Assembly (NCBI GenBank): GCA_964569385.1
Contig: CAZMUM010000029.1
Location: 4,992-68,991 of the forward strand
Direction of reading: 5' to 3'
DNA length: 64,000 bases
DNA from: JAADHX01 sp964569385
Lineage (GTDB): Bacteria > Actinomycetota > Acidimicrobiia > Acidimicrobiales > Poriferisodalaceae
Each line of letters starts with the position of its first letter. Within the stretch, counting starts at the first letter, position 1. Both the position numbers and the translations under genes were made by a program. A model generated the notes under the pieces. It did not search any database and was not told the origin of the DNA. It was given only the letters and a program-made list of their open reading frames with translations. Shown one piece after another: positions 1 through 8,536 of this stretch.

Positions 1-2
1 TG

Positions 3-587
3 CAGGCCATTTTGACCACTAGCGGTGGAATCGTTCTCGGCCTACTTGCGAACGCCAGACGCATCCCCGAACTCGCCACCACCGGTGGGCTCGATGCGGC
101 CTTGGCTTTGCCAGTACCGACTCTGCCGTACTTGCTCGTGCGCGAGGTGCAACCGATCAACGTAGGCGACCTCGCTTTTGGGTTGGGCCTCTTTGCCGTT
201 GCCGGAAACCCAACACCAGCTCGCACCCTTGCGTTCGCCGTAGCAGTAGTGATCGCTACCGTGCTGCTCGCCTCGTTCCTGGTTCTGACCGGTTCTTCGG
301 TGTTTTTCCTGGGCCGCACCGAGGCTGGCGACCTTGGGTTTCATGCCATAACGCTGTTCTCTTCGTACCCCGTTGACGTGTTCGGTGGGTTGGCTCGGGT
401 AGTTATGTTTACCGTTGTGCCAGCCGGATTTGTGACCGGGCTGCCATCGAAATGGGTCGAGTCCTTCGACCCCAAACTAGCGCTGGCTTCAGCAGCAGTC
501 GCCACTGGATTCGCGGTGGCCGCGGTGTTGTCGTTCAATCGAGGGCTACGCCACTACACCAGCGGTGCCGTTTGGACTGACGCCTAG
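3..587 (+). CDS. ABC-2 family transporter permease, C-terminal part
   Basis: This is the 3' end of a gene that begins before the window: the frame is open from the first complete codon and the TTG at 12 is only an internal codon. The roughly 190 visible residues hold several hydrophobic helices, including a long one around residues 70-100 and one in the last 40 residues. The segment with SSYPVDVFGG followed by a hydrophobic helix and VPAGFVTGLPS is typical of the ABC-2 permease family formerly called DUF990. Such proteins form the membrane half of an ATP-driven exporter; the ATPase partner would lie upstream. The substrate cannot be told. The family call rests on recall of this motif, so it is probable rather than certain. 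Confidence 0.65.
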   Translation, partial: QAILTTSGGIVLGLLANARRIPELATTGGLDAALALPVPTLPYLLVREVQPINVGDLAFGLGLFAVAGNPTPARTLAFAVAVVIATVLLASFLVLTGSSVFFLGRTEAGDLGFHAITLFSSYPVDVFGGLARVVMFTVVPAGFVTGLPSKWVESFDPKLALASAAVATGFAVAAVLSFNRGLRHYTSGAVWTDA

Positions 588-679
588 TGAAAGTCAACGA
601 AAGGGCCCGAACGACCCGTAAGAGAACTCTGGTGTCAAATCGGTTAACATCAATACTCAACAAGCCGAAGAATAGCCCT

Positions 680-847
680 ATGGGCACAATACAAATGCTG
701 AGCTGCTGTCCTCAGTGTGACGGCGATGACATCCAACGCATGTACCTACGACATGAACGAGTCGACGTGTGCAGATGTACCGAGTGCAACTCCGAATGGG
801 ACGAAGCACCGACAGCGGGTTCAGCTGTCGGTCGACTCGCGGTCTGA
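680..847 (+). CDS. Small zinc-ribbon protein
   Basis: A 55-residue protein with two Cys pairs, C10-x2-C13 and C33-x2-C36, which is the classic zinc-ribbon spacing. The open frame continues upstream to a GTG at 587 that overlaps the preceding stop codon, but the extra 31 residues are basic and unstructured. I therefore prefer the ATG at 680; an ATG at 695 is another possibility. It lies in the same direction as the permease and its last 27 bases overlap the 3' end of the convergent RGG-rich gene. Function is unknown: a ribbon this small could bind nucleic acid or a protein partner. The Cys pattern makes it likely to be real despite its size. Confidence 0.5.
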   Translation: MGTIQMLSCCPQCDGDDIQRMYLRHERVDVCRCTECNSEWDEAPTAGSAVGRLAV

Positions 848-2608
848 CGCTTCTTCGGCCGCCGGTGGAGTCGCAGCCTCAGGCGAGGGTTCAGCCTCGA
901 TTGGCGCCTCAGTTGACGTTTCCGTTGGCGAAGATGGCTCGACCGGGCTGACCTCAGCGGCTGATGTCTCGCTCGGGTCCGGCGCAGGTGTTGGTTCGGC
1001 CGCTGGAGGTGGGTCTTGTTTGGCGGCCTCGACTGGGGCTTCTGTCGCTGGCGCCGAGTCGCCGGAGGCTTCGCTAGTTGTCTTAGGCTCGGCGTCGCCG
1101 GTAGCGACAGCGTCTTCATTGGCGGGCGCCTCAGGAGCGGTGGCGCCCTTGGCGACTTCAGCCTCACTAGTGACAGCAGCCGTTTCTGTAGGCGCTTCGG
1201 TACTGGCCTGGTCGACGTTCGTTTCAGCGGCCGCGGGCTGTTCTGGTTTCGGTGGAATGGGCTTCTGGCCCTTGGCTCCACCCTGGCCCTTAGCTCCGCT
1301 TCGGCCCTTGGGACCACCCTTGCCTTTTGGCGCGGGCTTACCGCGGCGCGGTCGACGAGTGGCGGTGATGCCGAACTTCGCGGCGATTTCTGGAAGTTGA
1401 GTGGCAACTTTCTTGACCGTTTCGAGCAACTCGTCGGTTGGGGTCTCTGGAACATGTTCGAGAACGAAGTGGGGCCGAACAACGGAGCGACTTACGGCAT
1501 CGAGGACCGTAGCGAGGCGCTGTTGAGACGTAGTCTCGTCGACAGAGCTGTTGGTGGCCTCGATGAGTCGTTGAAGAACATCGGGCGGAAGCTGTGCGCC
1601 GGCCTTGGGCGAGCGAGAGCTGACCCGAAGGGCCCGCACCACGCGGCCCTCGCCAAGAGTGGAGGTGACTTCGATAACCCACTCGGCCTGGGCGGTCTCG
1701 ACTCGAGACGTAAGTGCCTCGCGAAGCTGCTCGGCGACACGGCGCCCTTCATCATCTCGAGCCGTCTCGGTAGCAACCACTGACCGGAGGTCGCGAAGGT
1801 CGATCTCGTTGACGTCGCCAAGCGCGGCATCGGCGCGGTCGCGCCATTCGGCGTCGCGGAGCCTCGGCATCATGCCTTCGGCAAGAACCAACAAGGCGGA
1901 CCCATCGATGGGATCGGTGCCATCGGACTTGGCTTGCTCGTTCTTGCTGTCAATTTCGCTGCGAACGGCCTGAATGCCACCTCGCGACAACTGCTCGGCC
2001 ACAATCTGCTGTTCCTGGGGAAGAGATTCGATCCACGCAGTGCGGTGGGCTCGGCCTGGACGCAAACGTTTCGGCTTTGGGCGTGCTGGTCGGTCGTCGT
2101 CGCGTGGACGTTGCTCGTTGCGGTCGCCGCGTGATCGATTGCCGCGCTTGTTGTTGCGATCGGCGTCGTTCGATTCGCCACCCTTGTCATCACGACCACG
2201 TCCGCCGCCGCTGCGCCCGCCTCCACCACTGCGCCCACCGCGTTCGTTTCGCCCGCCACCACCGCGCCCGCCGTCACGGCGATTGCCACGCCCCTTGCCG
2301 TCGCGGTCACCGCGACCCTTGCGTTCTTTCCAGGTCGTGGTGACTCCGCCTTCGAAGCTAGAGTCGATGAAGTCGATGGTCTCGTCGGTCTGCTTACCGC
2401 TTCGCTTCTTCGGAGGAAGCACGGCATCGACATACACCCCGTCGAGCGCGCTGTCGACATCGGCCCTGGCCACGTCGCCGACAACGGCGCCTTCATAAAG
2501 CAATGAGCCGTCGAGGATGCCCTTGGGCTGCTTGGCTCCGGCTGCGCGCCAAGTCCAGGTGCCGTCTCCACGGTCGCTGGTGAGCTCTATATCGATTCGG
2601 TTGGTCAT
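821..2608 (-). CDS. RGG-rich, probably RNA-binding protein of unknown function
   Basis: 595 residues in four parts. Residues 1-95 are a compact N-terminal domain. Residues ~95-185 are an Arg/Gly/Asp-rich low-complexity tract with many RGG, GRG and RGGR repeats. Residues ~185-420 are a mostly helical domain starting near RPGRAHRTAWIESLP. After ~430 comes a tail rich first in Lys/Gly/Pro, then in Ala/Pro/Glu/Thr. I do not recognise the folded domains. RGG tracts generally bind RNA and drive condensation, so an RNA-related role is inference. The ATG at 2608 is preceded by AGGAG with a 7-nt spacer. The gene is divergent from the topoisomerase operon. Its low-complexity DNA throws up many long false frames on both strands. 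Confidence 0.75.
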   Translation of the reverse strand: MTNRIDIELTSDRGDGTWTWRAAGAKQPKGILDGSLLYEGAVVGDVARADVDSALDGVYVDAVLPPKKRSGKQTDETIDFIDSSFEGGVTTTWKERKGRGDRDGKGRGNRRDGGRGGGGRNERGGRSGGGGRSGGGRGRDDKGGESNDADRNNKRGNRSRGDRNEQRPRDDDRPARPKPKRLRPGRAHRTAWIESLPQEQQIVAEQLSRGGIQAVRSEIDSKNEQAKSDGTDPIDGSALLVLAEGMMPRLRDAEWRDRADAALGDVNEIDLRDLRSVVATETARDDEGRRVAEQLREALTSRVETAQAEWVIEVTSTLGEGRVVRALRVSSRSPKAGAQLPPDVLQRLIEATNSSVDETTSQQRLATVLDAVSRSVVRPHFVLEHVPETPTDELLETVKKVATQLPEIAAKFGITATRRPRRGKPAPKGKGGPKGRSGAKGQGGAKGQKPIPPKPEQPAAAETNVDQASTEAPTETAAVTSEAEVAKGATAPEAPANEDAVATGDAEPKTTSEASGDSAPATEAPVEAAKQDPPPAAEPTPAPDPSETSAAEVSPVEPSSPTETSTEAPIEAEPSPEAATPPAAEEASDRESTDS

Positions 2609-2730
2609 GGACGAACTCCTGGTCGGAGTGGGGGAGGCGCGACTGAGCGCCTTAGTTCAGCTCACCAGACTACCGTCCCAGTAACCCGACGAGCGAACAA
2701 CTAAACCAGGTGTCGCTCACGATAGGGTCT

Positions 2731-2746
2731 GGGAACAGATGTTCGA
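2731..2746 (+). promoter_or_regulatory. Possible LexA (SOS) box upstream of the topoisomerase operon
   Basis: GGGAAC-AGAT-GTTCGA contains the palindrome GAAC-N4-GTTC. It matches the actinobacterial SOS box TCGAAC-N4-GTTCGA at all but the two outermost left bases. It lies 87 nt upstream of the parC-like ATG, inside the only intergenic gap that can hold the operon promoter. Whether this lineage's LexA uses that box is not shown by the window. Confidence 0.4.
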
Positions 2747-2833
2747 GAGGGGTCCGCGGCCCAACCGAGTCCTCGACCTATTGTTCATCCCCCAAGCTAG
2801 CTACCAGTGCCGAGCCAGGAGACCAACGCGCCA

Positions 2834-5272
2834 ATGGCCAAACGAGCCAAGCTGCCCGATCGGATTGCCCGCGAGGTAATCGACATTTCGGTGCAAGACG
2901 AGATGCGCGACTCGTTCATGCCCTATGCGCTTTCGGTCACCACTAGCCGGGCGATCCCCGACGTACGCGACGGCCTCAAGCCCGTGCAGCGTCGCATCCT
3001 TTTTGTCATGAACGAACTTGGGTTGCGCCCTGGCACTCCGTTTCGCAAGTCGGCGGGTGTTGTGGGCGAGGTGATGGGGAAGTATCACCCCCATGGCGAC
3101 GGCGCTATCTATGAGGCCATGGTGCGAATGGGTCAGAACTTCTCGATGTCGGTCACCTTGGTCGATCCGAAAGGCAACTTCGGCAGTCTCGACGATCCGC
3201 CGGCCGCATATCGCTATACCGAAGCTCGTCTCACCGCCGCGGCCATGACCATGGTCGACGAAATCGACGAAGGCACGGTCGATTTTGTCGACAACTTCGA
3301 CGGCGAACGCGACGAACCAACATGCCTTCCGGCCAAGCTGCCGAATCTACTGGTTAACGGCGCCACCGGAATTGCTGTTGGTATGGCTACCAACATTGCG
3401 CCCCACAACCTCAACGAGGTGATCTCTGCGGTTCGTCTGGTGCTGACCCAGCGTCGTCCTAAGCCAACGGTCGATGAGTTGATGCAGCACATCGCCGGAC
3501 CAGACTTTCCGAGTGGGGCCATCCTTGTCGACGATGGCGCGCTCCGCGAGGCCTATGAGACCGGTCGGGGCACGGTTCGTATCAGAGCCCGTACCGAAAT
3601 CGAACCGATTAGCAGCCAGCGCCAATCCATCGTGGTCACCGAACTGCCATACATGGTTGGCCCCGAACGAGTCGTGGTGAAGATCCGCGATCTCATCAGG
3701 GCCGGCCGCCTCGAAGGGGTTGCGTCGGTCAACGACCTCAGCGACCGTAACAACGGGTTACGGCTTGTTATTGAGTGCAAGTCGGGCATCAATGCCCATG
3801 CCATGCTCACGAAGCTTTATCGCCTCACGCCTCTCGAAGAGAGTTTCGGCATTAACACGGTCGCGTTGGTCGACGGCGTGCCAACCACGCTTGGGCTTTA
3901 CGACATGTGCCGCTACTTCGTCGAGCACCGGCTCGAAGTTGTTGTTCGCCGCACCGAGTACCGGCTAGAAAAAGCCAAGGCCAGAGAGCACATTGTCGAA
4001 GGGCTGCTCATAGCCCTCGACAACATCGACACCGTCATCAGAATCATTCGAGGCTCGGCCGATGTGCCAATCGCCCGTCACGAACTCATGGCCCAGTTGT
4101 CGCTAACCGAGATTCAGGCCAACCACATTCTCGACATGCAACTGCGCCGCCTCACCGCGCTCGAATACGAGAAGCTGGTAACCGAGTTGGCCGAGGTGCG
4201 GGCAGCCATCGTCGGATACGACAGAATTCTCGGGTCTGAGACTCGGCGTCGCACCATCGTTGGCAAAGAGCTCGACGAAATCGCGGCCGAGTTCGGGTCG
4301 CCGCGCCGAACCACGATCGTTGACGCCGACGACATCGTTGTCATCGAAGACGCCCCGGCTATAAGGCCAGACGTTTCCGACACTGATGCTCCGGCGCTTG
4401 TCACTTTGAGCACCTCGGGGCTTCTGGGCCGCAGCGACGCCGACGCCGAGTTCACCGCCAAGGCCGGCCGCCACGACGTCTTGTCCGGCATAGTCGCCAC
4501 CACTGCCTCGGCCTCGATTTACGCCATCACCGACCGGGGTCGATTGCTTTCGGTTCGGGTGAGCGACATTCCCGAGATGGCCAGAGGCAGCCGCGGCGCT
4601 TCTGTAACCGAGATGTTTTCGTTGGCCCGAGGCGAACGTGTCGTAGGGCTTTGGGCTACTCCGACTGTTCCGTTCGCCATCATCACCCGCGACGGCGTGG
4701 TCAAACGAATCGCCCCAGAGACAACAATCTCCACCCGCATCGGCAACCCGGTCATCACGCTCAAGGACAACGATCGGGTGATAGCGGCCTTTGCTGCTCC
4801 CGACGAGTCCGAAGTTTCGATGGTTGCATCAGATGGCCAAGTTTTGCGCACCAGCTCAGCAGGCATCTCGGTCCAGGGAGCAACAGCCGCAGGCGTAGCC
4901 GGCATGAAGCTCAAGTCGGGTGTATCGGTCGTTGCTGCGGGGTTGGTCGAGTTCGGCACGGTAGTTGTCGTGGTCACCGACGAAGGCACAACCAAAGTCA
5001 CTGACCTGGCCGAGATTCCGGCCAAGGGGCGAGCCACCGGCGGTGTGCGGGTAGTCAAGTTCAGAGGGTTCGAAACAGCCGTGGTGTTCGGTTGGGTCGG
5101 AAAGAACCGACAGCTCGCCGCCATCGTGGCCTCCGAAGACGACCCGAAACGGGCTAACCCAGTGCCTGTTGGGTTTCAGTTGGAGCCAACGCGGCGCGAC
5201 GGCTCAGCCACCGATGTCGGAGCCCGGCCTGTCGCCATTGGCGAATTCCGTATGGATCAGCTCCCGTCATGA
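2834..5272 (+). CDS. parC: DNA topoisomerase IV subunit A (ParC-like, type IIA)
   Basis: An 812-residue type IIA topoisomerase cleavage subunit, which would bind and cut DNA and pass a second duplex through the break in an A2B2 complex with the next gene product. The winged-helix/TOPRIM-contacting part contains KYHPHGDGAIYEAMVRM (residues 83-99). The catalytic tyrosine is Y128 in AAYRYTEARL. The C-terminal third is a beta-propeller. The gyrase-specific GyrA box (Q-R-R-G-G-K-G) is not visible; the equivalent blade reads AKAGRHDVLSG, which argues for topoisomerase IV over gyrase A. I chose ATG 2834, with AGGAG 12 nt upstream, over the GTG at 2807 because homologues start near this point. The stop overlaps the parE ATG by 4 nt (ATGA), so the two are translationally coupled. 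Confidence 0.9.
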   Translation: MAKRAKLPDRIAREVIDISVQDEMRDSFMPYALSVTTSRAIPDVRDGLKPVQRRILFVMNELGLRPGTPFRKSAGVVGEVMGKYHPHGDGAIYEAMVRMGQNFSMSVTLVDPKGNFGSLDDPPAAYRYTEARLTAAAMTMVDEIDEGTVDFVDNFDGERDEPTCLPAKLPNLLVNGATGIAVGMATNIAPHNLNEVISAVRLVLTQRRPKPTVDELMQHIAGPDFPSGAILVDDGALREAYETGRGTVRIRARTEIEPISSQRQSIVVTELPYMVGPERVVVKIRDLIRAGRLEGVASVNDLSDRNNGLRLVIECKSGINAHAMLTKLYRLTPLEESFGINTVALVDGVPTTLGLYDMCRYFVEHRLEVVVRRTEYRLEKAKAREHIVEGLLIALDNIDTVIRIIRGSADVPIARHELMAQLSLTEIQANHILDMQLRRLTALEYEKLVTELAEVRAAIVGYDRILGSETRRRTIVGKELDEIAAEFGSPRRTTIVDADDIVVIEDAPAIRPDVSDTDAPALVTLSTSGLLGRSDADAEFTAKAGRHDVLSGIVATTASASIYAITDRGRLLSVRVSDIPEMARGSRGASVTEMFSLARGERVVGLWATPTVPFAIITRDGVVKRIAPETTISTRIGNPVITLKDNDRVIAAFAAPDESEVSMVASDGQVLRTSSAGISVQGATAAGVAGMKLKSGVSVVAAGLVEFGTVVVVVTDEGTTKVTDLAEIPAKGRATGGVRVVKFRGFETAVVFGWVGKNRQLAAIVASEDDPKRANPVPVGFQLEPTRRDGSATDVGARPVAIGEFRMDQLPS

Positions 5273-7293
5273 CGTCGACAACCGAGACCTACGACGCCAG
5301 TTCAATCGAGATTCTCGAAGGTCTCGATGCGGTTCGTAAGCGGCCAGGTATGTACATCGGTGGTACTGGTTCGGGCGGGCTGACTCACCTGTTGTGGGAG
5401 ATCATCGACAACGGTGTCGATGAGGCCGCCGGCGGGCATTGCGACCTAATTGAGGTTACGTTTCACTCTGATGGGTCCTATGAGGTCATCGACAACGGTC
5501 GCGGCATCCCCGTCGGACTCAAGAACGGCGAAATCACTGCACTCGAAGTTGTTTATACCGAACTTCATGCGGGCGGGAAGTTCGGCAATGGCGCCTATGG
5601 CGCCTCTGGCGGCTTGCACGGTGTCGGCGCTTCTGTAGTTAATGCGCTTTCGGCACGAATGGAAGTCGATGTAAACCGCAACGGCTATACACATCGCCTC
5701 GAGTTCGTCGGCCGAGTCGCTGGCCACACCGGGTCTCGTGGCGCGTTCAGGCCGTCGCACAAGCTCGATCGAATCGCCAAGGTTCCCAAGACCCGCACCG
5801 GCACCAGGGTGCGCTTTTGGCCAGACCTCGACATTTTCGACGGCGAAGCCCACGTCAGCTACGAAGAGGTCCGCGAACGGGTCAACCAGATCTGTTTCTT
5901 GGTGCCTGGGCTCAAGGTCAGGCTCACCGACCGCCGCCGTGGCGCCAGTGGTCGACCGGAGGAGTTCGTATCGAAAGGGGGCCTAGCCGACTATGTCGAT
6001 CTTCTGTCAGGCGACGGCGCCCAAGTCACCGGAATGGTGCGCCTGAACGGAACCGGAACCTTCACCGAGAAGGTGCCAGTCGACGGCAAACTCACCGCTG
6101 TCGAGCGCGTCTGCGAGGTCGACATCGCATTGCGTTGGGTCGCCGACTACGACACCCGCATCATCAGCTTTGTCAACACGATTCCCACTCCCGACGGCGG
6201 AACCCACGTCGCCGGTTTCGAACGAGCGCTCACATTTGCCGTGAACGACATTCTTAAGTCGACCGATCCGCGCAAACTTCGCAAACTCAAAGACAGCGGC
6301 AAGGCCCAAAAGGAAGACATTCAGGAGGGGTTGGTCGCCGTTGTTAGGGCTACGTTCCCCGAGCCCCAATTCCGCGGCCAGACCAAACGCGAGCTCGGCA
6401 CACCCGATGCCCAAAAGATCGTGTACGACATCGTCAAAGCCGAGATGTCCGAATGGCTAACCGGCAAGCAGCGCGGTACCAAGGTCCACGTTCGGGCCCT
6501 CGTCGACAAAGTGATCGAGGCCGTTGTCACACGCGTCAGCGCTAAGCAGGCGCTCGATACCCGCCGTCGTGCCGCTGCGCTCGGATCGAGCGGAATGCCC
6601 AACAAGTTGGCCGACTGCCGGGTCCACCCCGGCGGCGAACTGCTAATCGTCGAGGGCGATTCGGCCGCCGGCCCAGCCAAACGGGCACGCGACTCCACTT
6701 GGCAAGCCGTGCTTCCGCTGCGAGGCAAGGTTGTTAATGCCGGTAAGAGCACCGCCAAGGCCGTGGTCGACAACACCGAAGCCGCGGCGCTGTTCACTGC
6801 GATGGGCGGCGGATCTGGCAAAGACTTCGACCTCGAATCGGCCCGCTACGAACGCCTTGTGCTTTTGGCCGATGCCGATGTCGATGGCAGCCATATTCGG
6901 TGTCTTGTTCTCACGCTCGTCTATCACTACATGGCGCCATTGCTCAACGCCGGACGCGTATATGCGGCCCAACCGCCCACCCACTCAATTACCAGCGGGC
7001 AAACCAAGACCTATGTCTATAGCGAAGTCGAGAAGGATCTCCTGGTCGACAAGCTTGTCGGCAAGGGCCGCGCGCCTCGGGTTACCCGGTTCAAGGGTCT
7101 TGGCGAGATGGACGATGACGAACTCTTCGAGACCACCCTCGACCCCACCACAAGAGTGTTGAGGCGCATCACAGTCGACGATGCCGCGGCCGCCGAGAAC
7201 GCCTTTTCGATCATGATGGGTGCTCTGGTCGAACCTCGCAAGGACTTCATCATTCGCCACAGCCAAGAGTACGGCCACGCCCTCGACATCTAG
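5269..7293 (+). CDS. parE: DNA topoisomerase IV subunit B (ParE-like)
   Basis: A 674-residue ATPase subunit of a type IIA topoisomerase. The N-terminal GHKL domain has LLWEIIDNGVDEA with catalytic E44 and Mg-binding N48, and the DNGRGIPVG motif after it. The TOPRIM domain begins at E462 in VEGDSAAG, followed by PLRGK and the metal site D535-x-D537-x-D539 in LADADVDGSH. The C-terminal KGLGEMD stretch is characteristic. ATP binding closes the N-gate while the TOPRIM part joins ParC in strand cleavage. It overlaps parC by 4 nt, so subunits should be made in balance. The order A-then-B is the reverse of the common parE-parC or gyrB-gyrA order. GyrB cannot be fully excluded from sequence alone, but the partner's missing GyrA box favours topoisomerase IV. 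Confidence 0.9.
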   Translation: MTSTTETYDASSIEILEGLDAVRKRPGMYIGGTGSGGLTHLLWEIIDNGVDEAAGGHCDLIEVTFHSDGSYEVIDNGRGIPVGLKNGEITALEVVYTELHAGGKFGNGAYGASGGLHGVGASVVNALSARMEVDVNRNGYTHRLEFVGRVAGHTGSRGAFRPSHKLDRIAKVPKTRTGTRVRFWPDLDIFDGEAHVSYEEVRERVNQICFLVPGLKVRLTDRRRGASGRPEEFVSKGGLADYVDLLSGDGAQVTGMVRLNGTGTFTEKVPVDGKLTAVERVCEVDIALRWVADYDTRIISFVNTIPTPDGGTHVAGFERALTFAVNDILKSTDPRKLRKLKDSGKAQKEDIQEGLVAVVRATFPEPQFRGQTKRELGTPDAQKIVYDIVKAEMSEWLTGKQRGTKVHVRALVDKVIEAVVTRVSAKQALDTRRRAAALGSSGMPNKLADCRVHPGGELLIVEGDSAAGPAKRARDSTWQAVLPLRGKVVNAGKSTAKAVVDNTEAAALFTAMGGGSGKDFDLESARYERLVLLADADVDGSHIRCLVLTLVYHYMAPLLNAGRVYAAQPPTHSITSGQTKTYVYSEVEKDLLVDKLVGKGRAPRVTRFKGLGEMDDDELFETTLDPTTRVLRRITVDDAAAAENAFSIMMGALVEPRKDFIIRHSQEYGHALDI

Positions 7294-7330
7294 ACGCCGC
7301 TAACCGAGTTCGGCAGGGCACAATTGCCCC

Positions 7331-8497
7331 ATGCGATTCTTCGTGCTCCTGTCAGCTGTAGCGCTGCTGGCGCTCTCGTGCAGTTCAGCAAACGACACCA
7401 ATGTCGACGCAACCGCTGACGCTTCAACCACCGCGCCTCGTGCCAGCACAACGACGAGCGGGCCGAGTAGCAGCGCCGCGCCGACCACGATCGCCGCATC
7501 TGCGTCAACCAGCCAACCTCGGGCTGCGACCACAACTACCGAAGTCGACTTCGCGGCACTCGACGAGTGGAACCAAGTCGTGCACGATGCGGGTTGCGTG
7601 TGTTCTGACGGCAGCGAGTTCGCGTTCTGGGAGCAGGCCGCAGACCCGACCAAGGTCGTGTTCTTTCTTCAGGGCGGGGGAGCGTGTTGGACAACCGGCA
7701 CCTGTGACCCCATCGACGGGCCTTACCAGAAGGTTCTCGAAGACGGCCCTAACAACACGGGCATCTTCAATCGCGGTATGGCTGACAACCCGTTCGCCGA
7801 ATATTCGTACGTCTATGTGCCCTATTGCACCGGCGACGCCCATCTCGGTAACACGACCACCGTCTACAGCGCCGAGTTAACTGTCGAACACCGTGGTGCG
7901 GTCAACGCAATGTCTGCCCTCGACTGGATGGTCAGCCAATACCCCAACGCTACTGATGTGTTCGTAACCGGGCTTAGTGCCGGTTCGATACCGGTTCCCG
8001 TTTATGCTGCTGCCGCGGGCGAACGCTTGCCAGAAGCGGCCATCGTCGGGCTTGGTGATGCGTCTGGGGCCTACCCGGCATCGGCAGAGGTATTTGGCGA
8101 GTTTGCCGAGTCGTGGGGTATCGACGAAAGCCCAGCTTTAGATGCGGCATTCACTGAGGCGCTAACGAGAGGCGGATTTGCCGGGTTGTTCATCGAGGCC
8201 GCCAACCGCAACCCCGATATCGACTTTGGTCGGATCGACTATGACAACGACTTCGTGCAGGGGTTCTTCATCACCTTGGCCGGGCTCGAATCATCGAGCT
8301 TGCTACGGACCTCGATCGACGCCAACGAGAGCCTCATCGAAGTCTCCGGGGTTGAGCTAAGCGATTTCGTGATGGCCGGCACGCTTCATACGATCCTCGG
8401 CGGCGACACGTTCTACGGCGGAACAGCCGGTGGCGTCGACTTGGTCGAGTGGGTCGGTGCGCTGGCCAGGGGCGAGCAGCCGCCAGACGCCGGTTAG
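7331..8497 (+). CDS. Pectinacetylesterase-family (Notum-like) lipoprotein
   Basis: 388 residues beginning with a lipoprotein signal peptide: a hydrophobic stretch and lipobox LALSC, with C17 as the lipidated residue. A Ser/Thr/Ala-rich linker runs to about residue 70. The rest is an alpha/beta-hydrolase of the pectinacetylesterase/Notum family: FFLQGGGACWTTGTCD near residue 115 (oxyanion hole and disulfide cysteines) and the nucleophile S216 in TGLSAGS. Family members remove acyl groups from polysaccharides or lipids; the substrate here is unknown. It should sit on the outer face of the membrane. ATG 7331 is 37 nt after parE but the gene is functionally unrelated to it. Confidence 0.8.
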   Translation: MRFFVLLSAVALLALSCSSANDTNVDATADASTTAPRASTTTSGPSSSAAPTTIAASASTSQPRAATTTTEVDFAALDEWNQVVHDAGCVCSDGSEFAFWEQAADPTKVVFFLQGGGACWTTGTCDPIDGPYQKVLEDGPNNTGIFNRGMADNPFAEYSYVYVPYCTGDAHLGNTTTVYSAELTVEHRGAVNAMSALDWMVSQYPNATDVFVTGLSAGSIPVPVYAAAAGERLPEAAIVGLGDASGAYPASAEVFGEFAESWGIDESPALDAAFTEALTRGGFAGLFIEAANRNPDIDFGRIDYDNDFVQGFFITLAGLESSSLLRTSIDANESLIEVSGVELSDFVMAGTLHTILGGDTFYGGTAGGVDLVEWVGALARGEQPPDAG

Positions 8498-8536
8498 TCG
8501 GGCAGGCGGGTTGGCCCACCGAACGAGCCAAGCGCG

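Noticed and set aside
712..1482. Long Arg/Pro-rich frame on the minus strand
   Set aside because: Shadow of the low-complexity tail of the RGG-rich gene in another frame; composition is extreme and motif-free. The plus-strand frames at 717-1400 and 1974-2498 are rejected for the same reason.
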